Shown here: piece by piece, positions 8,991 through 18,062 of the stretch
Layout of the letters: every line of letters starts with the position of its first letter
How positions within the stretch are numbered: the first letter of the stretch is position 1
Assembly (NCBI GenBank): GCA_018604165.1
Contig: CP075895.1
Span: forward strand, 2,971,001 to 3,035,000
DNA: 64,000 nt
Direction: 5' to 3'
DNA from: Chitinophagaceae bacterium LGM1
GTDB lineage: Bacteria; Bacteroidota; Bacteroidia; Chitinophagales; Chitinophagaceae
Translations under genes and position numbers: made by a program
The notes under the pieces: model-generated
What the model was told of the DNA's origin: nothing
What the model saw: only the letters and a program-made list of their open reading frames with translations
Database searches by the model: none

Positions 8991-10133
8991 CTATTTAGGC
9001 GGAAAAATTGTTCTGTATATTTTTTTTATAGGTTTCAGCAGTGGGTATCTTTTATCAATTGGCATTTCGTAATCAAAATCGAAATGACTACGTGGTGGTG
9101 TTTGCATAATGTTCTCAAAATCTGTTCGCGACAAGCCAAGTTTTTTTAAAACGAATTCATAGTCTGTACTTAACTGTTCTGCATCGTATATTGGTTTGGC
9201 CAATTCTTCTAATGCCTGCTCTTTTGTTATCTGTTCTGAAAAAATTAAATCACTCAAGTGTGCTTTGCGTTTATCAATCTTAAATTTTTCAGGTAATATA
9301 TATCCCTGGTAAAACCTTGTCCATATACTCTCGTAGTGCTTGCCGCCATAATCTCTCCAATTCAACTCTTGTTGAATGATATTTTTCACAGCTTGCTTAT
9401 TATAGTCAACATAGTTGAGCAATGAAAAAGATGTTACACCTTTTGTTTGTTGATAATAACGCTTGACTTTAGCATCCATAAACGGAAATGTTTTAAGCTT
9501 CACCTTTCCGAATGCTTTATGAATAGACTTGATATTGATGTGGTCTGCCTTAGAATGTATCCAGCTTTTGGGCAAGGTGTTTTCTGTCTGTACATTTGTG
9601 CCGCTCAGGATATATTTTATATTTTTCTGACCAGCTATTCTATATAGCGTTGCAAAGATTGCGTGGTCTGTAATAGCCTCAATATCTACAACAGATGCTT
9701 TCAGATATGCAATCTGTAAATCTCGAAACTCTTCCCAATTTATAACATAGGTAAACAAATCGAAGCCCAGTTTGGCAACAATGTTTTCTATGTTTTTTAC
9801 AGCCAGCTCACTATTCCAACCATTATCAAAATGTACAGCCAAAGGACGTAACCCCAGTTGCTTCGCTAATAATGCGATATATGTACTATCAACCCCTCCG
9901 CTAAGCCCCATGATACAATCATACTCTTTTCCTTTACCAGCATCTTTAATAGTTTGTACTATTTCAACCAACCTATCCTCAGCATCTTTGCCTGTGTGTA
10001 CATGTTTTCGATATGCATCCTGAAAATCGTAGTAGTAATTTGATACACCTTTCGCATCAAAAAGAATATCAGGATCTGCTATTGTATCCATAACAGATAT
10101 GCTGCATTGTTGATATTTTCTCTCTGCTGTCAT
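8991..10133 (-). CDS. N-acetyl sugar amidotransferase (WbpG/PseA type), copy lacking the N-terminal cysteine cluster
   Basis: 380 residues. The ATP-pyrophosphatase PP-loop SGGVDS is intact at 78-83 and the downstream VHFDNGWNSE and DHAIFATLYRIA segments match the second copy at 16923-18062 closely. WbpG/PseA enzymes convert an acetamido group into an acetamidino group using ammonia. Unlike the other copy, three of the four N-terminal metal-type cysteines are gone: the first pair reads C10-S-I-S13 and the second pair S31-N-Y-Y34. The active-site core is retained, so the protein may still work but without the zinc knuckle, or it may depend on its paralogue. It directly precedes the HisF-like gene, and its start overlaps the glycosyltransferase stop by one base. 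Confidence 0.85.
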   Translation of the reverse strand: MTAERKYQQCSISVMDTIADPDILFDAKGVSNYYYDFQDAYRKHVHTGKDAEDRLVEIVQTIKDAGKGKEYDCIMGLSGGVDSTYIALLAKQLGLRPLAVHFDNGWNSELAVKNIENIVAKLGFDLFTYVINWEEFRDLQIAYLKASVVDIEAITDHAIFATLYRIAGQKNIKYILSGTNVQTENTLPKSWIHSKADHINIKSIHKAFGKVKLKTFPFMDAKVKRYYQQTKGVTSFSLLNYVDYNKQAVKNIIQQELNWRDYGGKHYESIWTRFYQGYILPEKFKIDKRKAHLSDLIFSEQITKEQALEELAKPIYDAEQLSTDYEFVLKKLGLSRTDFENIMQTPPRSHFDFDYEMPIDKRYPLLKPIKKIYRTIFPPK

Positions 10134-11410
10134 TATTTAGACTCTTTATCTAATACCTGTTGATATATTGCAATTATCCTTTCAGAAAACTTCTTGCTAC
10201 CAAACTCATTCAATGCCTCAGTACTAATGCTTTGAGGATTGTACTTGTTATAGTTTGCAATCATTTCTTTCATTGCATCGGCCAACATTTGCGGATTGTG
10301 CGTATCAACTAATATGCCATTATCAGGTGTAACAAATGATTCGGGGCCACCACATCTGGTAGATATTACAGGCTTGCCAAACAGCATTGCTTCGATCAGC
10401 ACCACACCAAATGTTTCAACATCGCTAGACAAAACGATACAATCTGCAGATTGAATCTCTTCTACCAGCTTTTCTCTATTCAGTAAGCCTAAGAGAGAAA
10501 CATCTTTTTGCAAGTGCTTTTCTTTAATAAGCACCTCAAGGTTATCTTTTTCTACACCTGTACCAACTATCAATAGCTTTGCATCGGCACACTCAGTATC
10601 CTCTCTTAATAAGGCAAAAGCCTCAATCAGCAATTGCTGATTTTTTTTGGGGTGAAGCTCTGCTATGTTTAGAAATGTAAATGTTCCTCTATTTTTTTCA
10701 GGAATTTTGCTCACCCTACTTTCCAGATAGGGGTCAATAACATTAGGTAAGTATGAAAAACTAATATTTTGAAATTGTTTATTCAGAAGATGACAAAACG
10801 GTATGCTTACTGCATAATTAGCAGTGCTGTTTTGATAAGCTATTCTCATCTTAGCAAGAAGCCTGTTATCAGTTAGTATTCCGCGTGCAAAATGAGTGCT
10901 ATGTTCTGTGATTATATATGGTATATTATACTTTGCCTTAATTTTGTTGGCTAGTATGCCCGCGTACATAGCATTGTGTGCATGTATTATATCAGGCACA
11001 CCGTATTGCTTTATATATGATTTAAAAGCCGTAAATCCTGCTTTTACCCAGCCAAAAGTATTGCCATAGTCATTTGGTGGCAAATAATAAAAGCCTTCTA
11101 TTCTATATACTGGTATATCATTAATAGCATCTTCAGTAATAAATGACGATAGCTGTAAGAGTTTGCAATACAACAGTTTTACAACTTCTCTTATTGATAA
11201 AGAATCTGTTTTATTATTTGTTTTTTTAGAAAGCAGCTTAAAAAAAATTGCCTTCATAAGCATTGGTATTGAGTATGCTTGTGTAATAGATACTATGCCC
11301 ACTTTATTACCTGTGTCAGATATTACTTTTGCCTGATGGTACTGAAAAATACCAAGTGCATGATTATGCTGAGGTACAAATTCTTCTGAAGGGATTATAA
11401 ATATGTGCAT
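10133..11410 (-). CDS. glycosyltransferase family 4
   Basis: About 425 residues from ATG 11410, which overlaps the methyltransferase stop by one base (TAATG); an upstream in-frame start seven codons earlier is possible but would lie inside the neighbour. The N-terminal acceptor domain contains GVPDIIHAHNAMYAG and YIITEHSTHFARG. The donor domain has FTFLNIAELHPKKNQQLLIEAF, LLIVGTGVEKDNL and the GT4 signature ETFGVVLIEAMLFGKPVIST with the E-x7-E motif. It would transfer a sugar from a nucleotide donor with retention of configuration. It is one of the most clearly assignable glycosyltransferases of the cluster. Confidence 0.92.
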   Translation of the reverse strand: MHIFIIPSEEFVPQHNHALGIFQYHQAKVISDTGNKVGIVSITQAYSIPMLMKAIFFKLLSKKTNNKTDSLSIREVVKLLYCKLLQLSSFITEDAINDIPVYRIEGFYYLPPNDYGNTFGWVKAGFTAFKSYIKQYGVPDIIHAHNAMYAGILANKIKAKYNIPYIITEHSTHFARGILTDNRLLAKMRIAYQNSTANYAVSIPFCHLLNKQFQNISFSYLPNVIDPYLESRVSKIPEKNRGTFTFLNIAELHPKKNQQLLIEAFALLREDTECADAKLLIVGTGVEKDNLEVLIKEKHLQKDVSLLGLLNREKLVEEIQSADCIVLSSDVETFGVVLIEAMLFGKPVISTRCGGPESFVTPDNGILVDTHNPQMLADAMKEMIANYNKYNPQSISTEALNEFGSKKFSERIIAIYQQVLDKESK

Positions 11411-12192
11411 TAAACAGCCTGGCAAATCCAAAACTCCTGACCTGGTGTAGTTTTTTTATACCTAGTCAATAATAGCTCTATCGGATAAATACACGACCAC
11501 CACACATATGCTAATCCTGGAAATTGTCGTGATATTCTTACAGATAATGCCCACCAATATCTATAAAACAGGCTCTTAGTGCCAGTGGGGTCTGACATCA
11601 AGACATAGTTGGGCTTAGACTTTAGCACTTTAAATCCGGCATTCTGCAGGGCTTCAATATACTGCAGGCGACTCCTTGATACTTGATGCGTAATATCGAA
11701 ATCCTGAACAGGAAAACCTTCTGAAAAGATGAATATGCCGTTATTTTTCATAGCAGCTCGTATATTCTTCAAGGCATTCTGCCAGCTATCGTTATCAATA
11801 ATGTGATAGAGAACCGAGGCACAAGTTATGTAATCATACTTTTTACCATTTAGCACATCAATACTATTAGCAATGTCTAATTCGTAAAAGCTAAGTGCAG
11901 GGTAATTGGTTCTTAACTGCTCTACTGCATAAATACTAATATCAGATCCATTTATATTCTTGTATCCTGCGTTTTGCCATGTATTAATGATAAAACCAAT
12001 ACCCGTACCAATATCTAACACGTGGCCCTTTTTATCACTACAATATTCTTTGAATATTCTGTGCAGACCAATACGTGTAACTGCATATGATAACTTATTG
12101 TAGGCCATACCCATCGAGATATCTCCTACACCTACGAGGTTGAAATTATTTTTTAACCTCTCATTCCAATACTCAGAAGGACTAAATGCCAC
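11410..12192 (-). CDS. class I SAM-dependent methyltransferase
   Basis: 260 residues. The SAM-binding motif I is GHVLDIGTGIGFIINTW at about residues 56-72, followed by acidic NGSDIS after strand 2 and FYELDI after strand 3. The strand-4 sequence YDYITCASVLYHI is typical of Methyltransf_11/25-like enzymes. The C-terminal 80 residues are aromatic-rich and probably bind the acceptor. Inside the glycan operon, a sugar O- or N-methylation role is likely but unproven. Four bases separate it from the upstream glycosyltransferase. Confidence 0.85.
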   Translation of the reverse strand: MAFSPSEYWNERLKNNFNLVGVGDISMGMAYNKLSYAVTRIGLHRIFKEYCSDKKGHVLDIGTGIGFIINTWQNAGYKNINGSDISIYAVEQLRTNYPALSFYELDIANSIDVLNGKKYDYITCASVLYHIIDNDSWQNALKNIRAAMKNNGIFIFSEGFPVQDFDITHQVSRSRLQYIEALQNAGFKVLKSKPNYVLMSDPTGTKSLFYRYWWALSVRISRQFPGLAYVWWSCIYPIELLLTRYKKTTPGQEFWICQAV

Positions 12193-12196
12193 AATT

Positions 12197-13114
12197 CTAT
12201 CGTTTTAGTAATTGATATATTAATATGGGTATTTTCTTTGAAAATAGGATAGAGGGGTAATAGCGTATACACTCTAACAAAGTAATAAATGCTTGACGGT
12301 AGTTTTTCGTGATGAATGAGAGTTTGATGACTTGATTGTTCAACTCAATTAACTTTAACTTAAACTCTTCTGTATTAATCAAATCTTTATAAAACAATCT
12401 CTTCCGCAAGGTTTTAAAGTCTTTGTATTGATTAAGATAAAAAAGAAGACTTTTGTCTAATGTTCTGGCAATACTAACATTGTCGTTATGTCCGAATAGT
12501 GTTATAGTTATTTTATCAATAATAGCAGCTTCAATAAAACCTGCACATCTTGCGTTGAAATCATATGCCTCAGTAACATTCATTTCTGTATCAAAAAGGT
12601 TCTCTATAGCGATATTTCTAGAGATACTAATGCACTGAACAGGTGGTGAATATGGTAAAAAGACAGATAGTATATTGTTGATCTTGTCATTGTAATTTGT
12701 CTTTTTTAATTCAATATTGATTTTGACAACTTCATTATTATAAGAGTATTCATATTGTGAATAATATAATTTTTTTCCTGAGTTATTTATTGCTTCGAAA
12801 TGAGACTTTAAGTGATTGCTTTTGTATTGATCATCACTATCTAAAAAGCAAATGTACATTCCATTTGAATTAATGATGCCCGTATTTCTAGCTGTTGGCA
12901 ACCTTTTATTCTCTTGATAGATATATTTGATCCTTGAGTCTGATTTTTGATATTTTTCTACTACTTCTTTAGTATTATCAGTAGAGCCATCATCGACAAT
13001 AATTAATTCCCAATCAGTAAAGGTTTGGTTTATGACGCTCTGAATAGACCTATCCAAAAAATGTGCCCTGTTGTAAGTTGGCAGTATGACTGAAAAAAAA
13101 GGATTATCCACCAA
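12197..13114 (-). CDS. glycosyltransferase family 2
   Basis: 305 residues. The GT-A fold opens with FFSVILPTYNRAHFLDRSI, then ELIIVDDGSTDNT and the DxD-type metal motif in CFLDSDDQY. The start is TTG 13114 or GTG one codon later; either overlaps the stop of the next gene upstream by about ten bases. The C-terminal half is rich in Lys, Asn and Ile and belongs to the most AT-rich stretch of the cluster, suggesting separate acquisition. It should transfer a sugar with inversion from a nucleotide donor. Acceptor unknown. Confidence 0.9.
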   Translation of the reverse strand: MVDNPFFSVILPTYNRAHFLDRSIQSVINQTFTDWELIIVDDGSTDNTKEVVEKYQKSDSRIKYIYQENKRLPTARNTGIINSNGMYICFLDSDDQYKSNHLKSHFEAINNSGKKLYYSQYEYSYNNEVVKINIELKKTNYNDKINNILSVFLPYSPPVQCISISRNIAIENLFDTEMNVTEAYDFNARCAGFIEAAIIDKITITLFGHNDNVSIARTLDKSLLFYLNQYKDFKTLRKRLFYKDLINTEEFKLKLIELNNQVIKLSFITKNYRQAFITLLECIRYYPSILFSKKIPILIYQLLKR

Positions 13115-13904
13115 TTATTCTTTTAATAGTTTGCTTCATACTTGCCTTTCGTTTTTTTGATTTAAGCAAGTTATATACTTCGCTGATATCTTTACTGCTT
13201 AAAGGACAGTTCTTATGGCTTAAAGCCTCGTCTATAATTCTCTTTTTAAGCTTGTCGTACTCTTTTACGAATGCCTGCTCTCTTTTTGATTCTGTTACTG
13301 GATGATCGCGCACCCACACCAAATCGCGTGGTACTTTTAGCATTGAATAATTTCGCGCTAATGCATACCAAAGCTGTATGTCCCCGACATGTCGTTCGCC
13401 AGTAAATCCTCCTATTTGTTCAAAACACTCTCTTCTGATAATTGAACTGCCGGGAGAACGATCAAAATGCCCGTACTTAAAAAAATGTTCCAAATATGTT
13501 TCTCTGGGAGATAATAATTGTGGGTATGGTTGATGAAGAGGAGGTATTGATGCTAATCCAAAACCTGCTTCTGGGTGCTGCTCCATATAATCTACCAAGA
13601 TTTGCAAAGTATATGGATACATAAGATCATCTGAGTCAATATATTTTAAATACTTACCAGTTGCATATTCCGCAGCTTTATTCCTGTTATTATAATCTCC
13701 AAGGTTATATTCATTTCTGTAAACACGCACTCTATTATCTAAAGCCTCATATTTTTTAGCTACCTGATATGTATTGTCTGTAGAACAATCATCAACTATT
13801 ATCAATTCATAATTACTAAATGTTGTTGATAATACACTCTCAATAGCCTCAATAATTAACTGTTCTCTGTTATACGCTGTCATTAACACACTTACCATCA
13901 CCAT
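13104..13904 (-). CDS. glycosyltransferase family 2
   Basis: 266 residues from ATG 13904. The N-terminal motif VSVLMTAYNREQLIIEAI, the nucleotide-binding ELIIVDDCSTDNT and the metal motif KYIDSDDLMYP are all in place. A further DHPVTESKREQ lies in the C-terminal part where the catalytic base region is expected. It overlaps the downstream family 2 gene by eleven bases, so the pair is probably translated in a coupled way. A single domain without membrane helices suggests a peripheral membrane enzyme. Confidence 0.9.
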   Translation of the reverse strand: MVMVSVLMTAYNREQLIIEAIESVLSTTFSNYELIIVDDCSTDNTYQVAKKYEALDNRVRVYRNEYNLGDYNNRNKAAEYATGKYLKYIDSDDLMYPYTLQILVDYMEQHPEAGFGLASIPPLHQPYPQLLSPRETYLEHFFKYGHFDRSPGSSIIRRECFEQIGGFTGERHVGDIQLWYALARNYSMLKVPRDLVWVRDHPVTESKREQAFVKEYDKLKKRIIDEALSHKNCPLSSKDISEVYNLLKSKKRKASMKQTIKRIIGG

Positions 13905-13915
13905 ATTATATAACC

Positions 13916-14869
13916 TTATTGTTTAGAAGGTATTGGAGGTTTCCCACAATATTTATTATGCAATTCATCTAATTCTTTCTCATTTTTCGACAAAGTATCT
14001 TTAAATAATTTATGAGCTCGCTCAATTGCCACATTATTATCAATATTATACTTTAACCATTTTACTTTCTCATTAAAACTCAACTCTGCGTTTTTCCATA
14101 TATAATACACATCTCTCAATTTTGAGAATAATTTTCTCTTTACATCAGGATAAATATAACCGAAGTACTTATACCTGAAGTAGAAAGTTGTCAATGCTCG
14201 TTTAAATGTGAAGTCTGGGGTTTCATAATGATAATGATATACCATTGCTTCAGGATTGTATACTATCCCATGCCCTTCTGACAATGCATCTCTTGCCCAA
14301 ATGGCATCTTCAGAATAAGAAGTCCTTCTAAAAGGTATTATTTTCAAAATTTCAGTCTTGTACATAGCTGTAACATCATCCCACCCGCATACTTGCTTTT
14401 TTTCTTCAGGGGTTAAATTATTAAACTCTCCTGTTGCATATTTATATTTAACAATTTCACCTTTCTGCCTTGGTTTATACCAATCAAGCGGGTTTTTGTC
14501 TTTTTCATGCGGTACTACCTGCTTGCCACAAACTGCAACTACTTCCTCATCAATAAATCCTGCAAGCATTTTTTCTATCCATTTATTATCGTAAGCTCTC
14601 GCATCACCAACGGTAAATAAAAGATAATCTCCTTTTGCATTTTTAACTCCAAGATTCCTTGTATCTCCATGATTAAACTCTTCTCCGGGTATTTGAATGA
14701 GTTTAACTTTCGGGTACTCGTTCAAAATTTCTATTGTCCCATCCGTTGATCCTGAATCAATTACTATTATTTCATCCACTTCAACATTTTGAAACAATAT
14801 ACCCTCTATACAAGCTCTTATTTTAAGCACCTCGTTCTTTACAGGAATTATTACTGAGATAGACGTCAT
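13916..14869 (-). CDS. glycosyltransferase family 2, rhamnosyltransferase-like
   Basis: 317 residues. ISVIIPVKNEVLKIRACI and EIIVIDSGSTDGT mark a GT-A family 2 enzyme, and the short form GDYLLFTVGDARAYD replaces the usual D-x-D with G-D-A. NHGDTRNLG, WCGWDDVTA-like and SYSEDAIWARDALSEG segments are typical of bacterial rhamnosyl- and related transferases of O-antigen clusters. A conserved tail with many Lys and Trp residues follows. Gaps to neighbours are 11 and 15 bases. Donor is not certain. Confidence 0.88.
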   Translation of the reverse strand: MTSISVIIPVKNEVLKIRACIEGILFQNVEVDEIIVIDSGSTDGTIEILNEYPKVKLIQIPGEEFNHGDTRNLGVKNAKGDYLLFTVGDARAYDNKWIEKMLAGFIDEEVVAVCGKQVVPHEKDKNPLDWYKPRQKGEIVKYKYATGEFNNLTPEEKKQVCGWDDVTAMYKTEILKIIPFRRTSYSEDAIWARDALSEGHGIVYNPEAMVYHYHYETPDFTFKRALTTFYFRYKYFGYIYPDVKRKLFSKLRDVYYIWKNAELSFNEKVKWLKYNIDNNVAIERAHKLFKDTLSKNEKELDELHNKYCGKPPIPSKQ

Positions 14870-14884
14870 ATATTATACCTCTTA

Positions 14885-15889
14885 TTACACTAGTTTTCTC
14901 CATGCAGGAGGCATATTCTTTTCTACTTCAATATTCTTAAACTTTTCGCCCCGCCTCGGTCCTTTTGCTTTAGCATCAGTTACCATTTTATCTATCCCTT
15001 GCTTTAGCGATATATTCTTAATAATAGAACCGAAATACTTATGTACTTTATCATGATTGGAATAGGCATGGACTACTTCGTTCCTCGCCTCTAAATAATC
15101 AATATTTTCCTGAACGTCGAATGCATCACAAACTATGGTAGCTAACTCTTTTACTGTATATGGCGTATCTGCACCTATGTTGAAAACTTCATTATAAGCT
15201 TCAGGCATTTCTATACTTTTAGCTATAATAGGTGCAACATCGTCTATATGGCTGAAAGCCCTTGTTTGCATACCATCTCCAAAAATAGTCAGGCGTTTGC
15301 CCTGCATAATCTGGTTCATGAAAATGCCTACTACGTTTCTGTATGGGTCGCCAATATTCTGGCGCTCACCATATACGTTATGCGGCCTGAAAACTATGAA
15401 GTCCATACCGAACATTTCGTGGGCAGATTGCAAATCCAACTCTACCGACAATTTTGATATACCATATGGATCTTCAGGTAATGGTGTCATATCCTCTTGC
15501 ATTGGCAGTTGATTTTTACCATATACCGCAATTGAAGATGTAAACACGAAGCATTTTACTGTACCTGTATTTATTGACGCGTTTATCAGATTGATGCTAC
15601 CAATCAGGTTATTGTTATAATTAAACCTCCTGATGAAGTGGCTTAGCCCTTCTGCTGCATACGCTGCCAAATGAAATACATAAGAAAATTTGTATTGTTC
15701 AAATAATGAATTAATCAAATCAACATCGTTGATAGAGCCTTTTACAAATTTTGCTTTTGCATTTACATTGTCTTCAAAACCGCCTGATAAATCATCTAAT
15801 GCTATAACATTGTAACCTGCATTCACCAAATGATCGCATACGTGTGAACCTATAAATCCTGCGGCACCTGTTACTAATACGTTTATCAT
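14885..15889 (-). CDS. NAD-dependent epimerase/dehydratase (extended SDR)
   Basis: 334 residues. The NAD-binding motif is GAAGFIG at 8-14 and the catalytic residues are S118/S119, Y142 and K146 (DPYGISKLSVE). VFRPHNVYGERQNIGDPYRNV resembles UDP-glucose/UDP-GlcNAc 4-epimerase-like enzymes, with a C-terminal substrate domain of normal size. It probably supplies one nucleotide sugar of the repeat unit, by 4-epimerisation or dehydration. It sits between two family 2 glycosyltransferases with gaps of 8 and 15 bases. The exact reaction cannot be fixed from sequence alone. Confidence 0.88.
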   Translation of the reverse strand: MINVLVTGAAGFIGSHVCDHLVNAGYNVIALDDLSGGFEDNVNAKAKFVKGSINDVDLINSLFEQYKFSYVFHLAAYAAEGLSHFIRRFNYNNNLIGSINLINASINTGTVKCFVFTSSIAVYGKNQLPMQEDMTPLPEDPYGISKLSVELDLQSAHEMFGMDFIVFRPHNVYGERQNIGDPYRNVVGIFMNQIMQGKRLTIFGDGMQTRAFSHIDDVAPIIAKSIEMPEAYNEVFNIGADTPYTVKELATIVCDAFDVQENIDYLEARNEVVHAYSNHDKVHKYFGSIIKNISLKQGIDKMVTDAKAKGPRRGEKFKNIEVEKNMPPAWRKLV

Positions 15890-15897
15890 ATCTATTG

Positions 15898-16923
15898 TTA
15901 TAATTTAATGCTTGATTGCCATTGTATTGTTGAAACTGTATTCGCTTTGGGCAATGCAACTGAAGTAGCTTTATCTTTTATTTTATTAAAAAAGTAAGGA
16001 AGTTTATATAATCTGTATTTCATGGCTTTTTGGTATTGCCTGAATGACTGAATTTCCCTACTGGTATATATATTATTCTTCTCGCAAAATAAAAGTAGTT
16101 TATTTAGCACATCCTCATTTTTGCTTTGCACGGCACTTGTTATTACATCATTGCCCATAATGCGCAAACCATCAATATACTGTTCAAATTTATTTCTCAA
16201 AATCAATTCGGTACAAGCATACATATAAACTGCAGCCCTGCTTTCCATTTTAGGGGTTGAATAAAAGCCTACACGCGATAAGCTATCATCAGAAATACGT
16301 AAAAAAACATCGGGTTCCAGTTTCATTTTTTTTTCATAAACAACCGGATGTAACAAACTGCGGATATGTAATTCTATATCTTGCCATAGTTTTAAATCTT
16401 CTCTCCACATACCCACATTCACAAATGACTTCTTCTTCCATAGCGTACCAGTACCTTGGCAGATAGGATCTCCTGTTAATATTCGTTCCAAATCATCAAC
16501 TTCTTTGTCAATATTCCAAAGAAGCTTTGTATCGTCAGGTTTATTTTTGAATAGCAGCATGGGGAAAATGATAAAATCCACGGCCTCATTCTCACTCATG
16601 GCATGTACTCTTTGTTGCAAACAAAAACTTGCCAGTACATCATCCGTATCCAAAAACATAACATAGTCTCCGGAACATTTTTCTACAGCTATATTTCTAC
16701 AAACGCAGGCACCTTTAGGCTCCCTGTCTCGTTTGTATATTTTTACACGGCTATCGCTTGCCGCATATTGTTGTAGTTTTTCCCAACTATCATCTGTACT
16801 TCCGTCATCTACTATCATCCATTCCCAGTGCGGATATGTTTGATTAAATATAGAACGTGCAGTATCATCAATAATATATGCCCTATTGTAGCTTGGTGTT
16901 ATTATTGAAACCATTTTACTCAT
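15898..16923 (-). CDS. glycosyltransferase family 2
   Basis: 341 residues from ATG 16923, which shares one base with the TGA of the amidotransferase upstream (TGATG); a GTG one codon earlier is the alternative. VSIITPSYNRAYIIDDT, WMIVDDGSTDDSW and the metal motif VMFLDTDDVLA define the GT-A domain. The C-terminal 130 residues are helical and variable. One of five family 2 enzymes in the operon, each presumably responsible for one linkage of the glycan. Confidence 0.9.
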   Translation of the reverse strand: MSKMVSIITPSYNRAYIIDDTARSIFNQTYPHWEWMIVDDGSTDDSWEKLQQYAASDSRVKIYKRDREPKGACVCRNIAVEKCSGDYVMFLDTDDVLASFCLQQRVHAMSENEAVDFIIFPMLLFKNKPDDTKLLWNIDKEVDDLERILTGDPICQGTGTLWKKKSFVNVGMWREDLKLWQDIELHIRSLLHPVVYEKKMKLEPDVFLRISDDSLSRVGFYSTPKMESRAAVYMYACTELILRNKFEQYIDGLRIMGNDVITSAVQSKNEDVLNKLLLFCEKNNIYTSREIQSFRQYQKAMKYRLYKLPYFFNKIKDKATSVALPKANTVSTIQWQSSIKL

Positions 16924-18062
16924 CACGAAGCCCGCTTTTCGCCTTTGATAGTTTTAAATATATTCCATATTGGGCGTAAGGGTTTTAGCGCAGGGTAGTA
17001 GTTGAAAAACGAACCCTCTGTATCAAAATCTCTATGGCTTCTTACAGGCTTCTTCATGATGGCATCAAATGCCTGCTCTGTTAGCCCTAGCTTTTTTAAT
17101 ACGAAATCCATATCCCTTTGTAGTAAAGCTGCATCGTATGGTGGTTGCTTCAACTCTTCTAATGCTGCTTCTCTCGTTATTTGCCCCGAACATATTAGTG
17201 TAGACAAATGCGCTTTGCGTTTATCAACTCCAAATTTTTCAGGTAAGATGTAACCCTGATAAAACCTCGTCCATATACTTTCATAATGTTTGCCGCCATA
17301 GTCTTGCCAGTCCAGTTCTTTTTGCAGTACTTTCTTGATATCATCTTTTACATATGGCATCCAGTTAAGGTAGTTAACAAACTCAATTCCGGATTTTTGT
17401 ATAAACTGCTTCATCTTCCTGTCAAGAAACGGAAAGGTATTCAGCTTTACTGTACCGTATTGCTTATGTATGGCTTTTATGTTTATGTAGTCTTTCTTGT
17501 TATACGTCCAATGGTAAGGCAGTATGCCTTCTGTTACTACATTGTGCCCACCCAATACGTATTTAATATCATTCTCTTTGGCAATTCTGAACATAGTGCC
17601 ATAAATAGCATGATCCGTCAACACCTCAATATCTATTACAGAGGCTTTCAGGTATGCGAGTTGTAGATCTTTAAACTCTTCCCAGTTTATTACATACGTG
17701 TTGAGGTCGAAGCCCAACTTGCTTACTATATGATGAATATTCATCACAGCATGCTCGCTGTTCCACCCATTATCAAAATGCACACAAAGTGCTCTTAAAC
17801 CAAGTTCTTTAGCTTTATAAGCTACATAGCTACTATCTACACCACCACTAAGGCCTATCAGGCAATCGTATTGTTTGTCTTTGCCATAGCCCTTAATTTC
17901 TTCAATTGTTTTTTGCAGTAATGCTTTTCCCTCTTCTCCCTGTCTTAAATAGTGCTTAGCCTCAGATAAATACCAATGGCAATGATTACACAAACCATTT
18001 TCATCCAATACCAAGTTTGGATCATCGTTGCTATCTAATATGCAGTTTTTACAAACAATCAT
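16923..18062 (-). CDS. N-acetyl sugar amidotransferase (WbpG/PseA type), copy with intact cysteine cluster
   Basis: 379 residues. The N terminus has the paired cysteines C4-x-x-C7 and C25-x-x-C28 expected for a zinc knuckle, and the ATP PP-loop SGGVDS lies at 72-77. Strong similarity with the copy at 8991-10133 runs through VHFDNGWNSEHAV, YVINWEEFKDLQLAYLKAS and KHYESIWTRFYQGYILPEKF. The enzyme class converts an acetamido group of a nucleotide sugar into an acetamidino group with ammonia supplied by a HisH/HisF pair. No HisF or HisH gene is adjacent to this copy. It overlaps the upstream glycosyltransferase by four bases (ATGA). Confidence 0.9.
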   Translation of the reverse strand: MIVCKNCILDSNDDPNLVLDENGLCNHCHWYLSEAKHYLRQGEEGKALLQKTIEEIKGYGKDKQYDCLIGLSGGVDSSYVAYKAKELGLRALCVHFDNGWNSEHAVMNIHHIVSKLGFDLNTYVINWEEFKDLQLAYLKASVIDIEVLTDHAIYGTMFRIAKENDIKYVLGGHNVVTEGILPYHWTYNKKDYINIKAIHKQYGTVKLNTFPFLDRKMKQFIQKSGIEFVNYLNWMPYVKDDIKKVLQKELDWQDYGGKHYESIWTRFYQGYILPEKFGVDKRKAHLSTLICSGQITREAALEELKQPPYDAALLQRDMDFVLKKLGLTEQAFDAIMKKPVRSHRDFDTEGSFFNYYPALKPLRPIWNIFKTIKGEKRAS

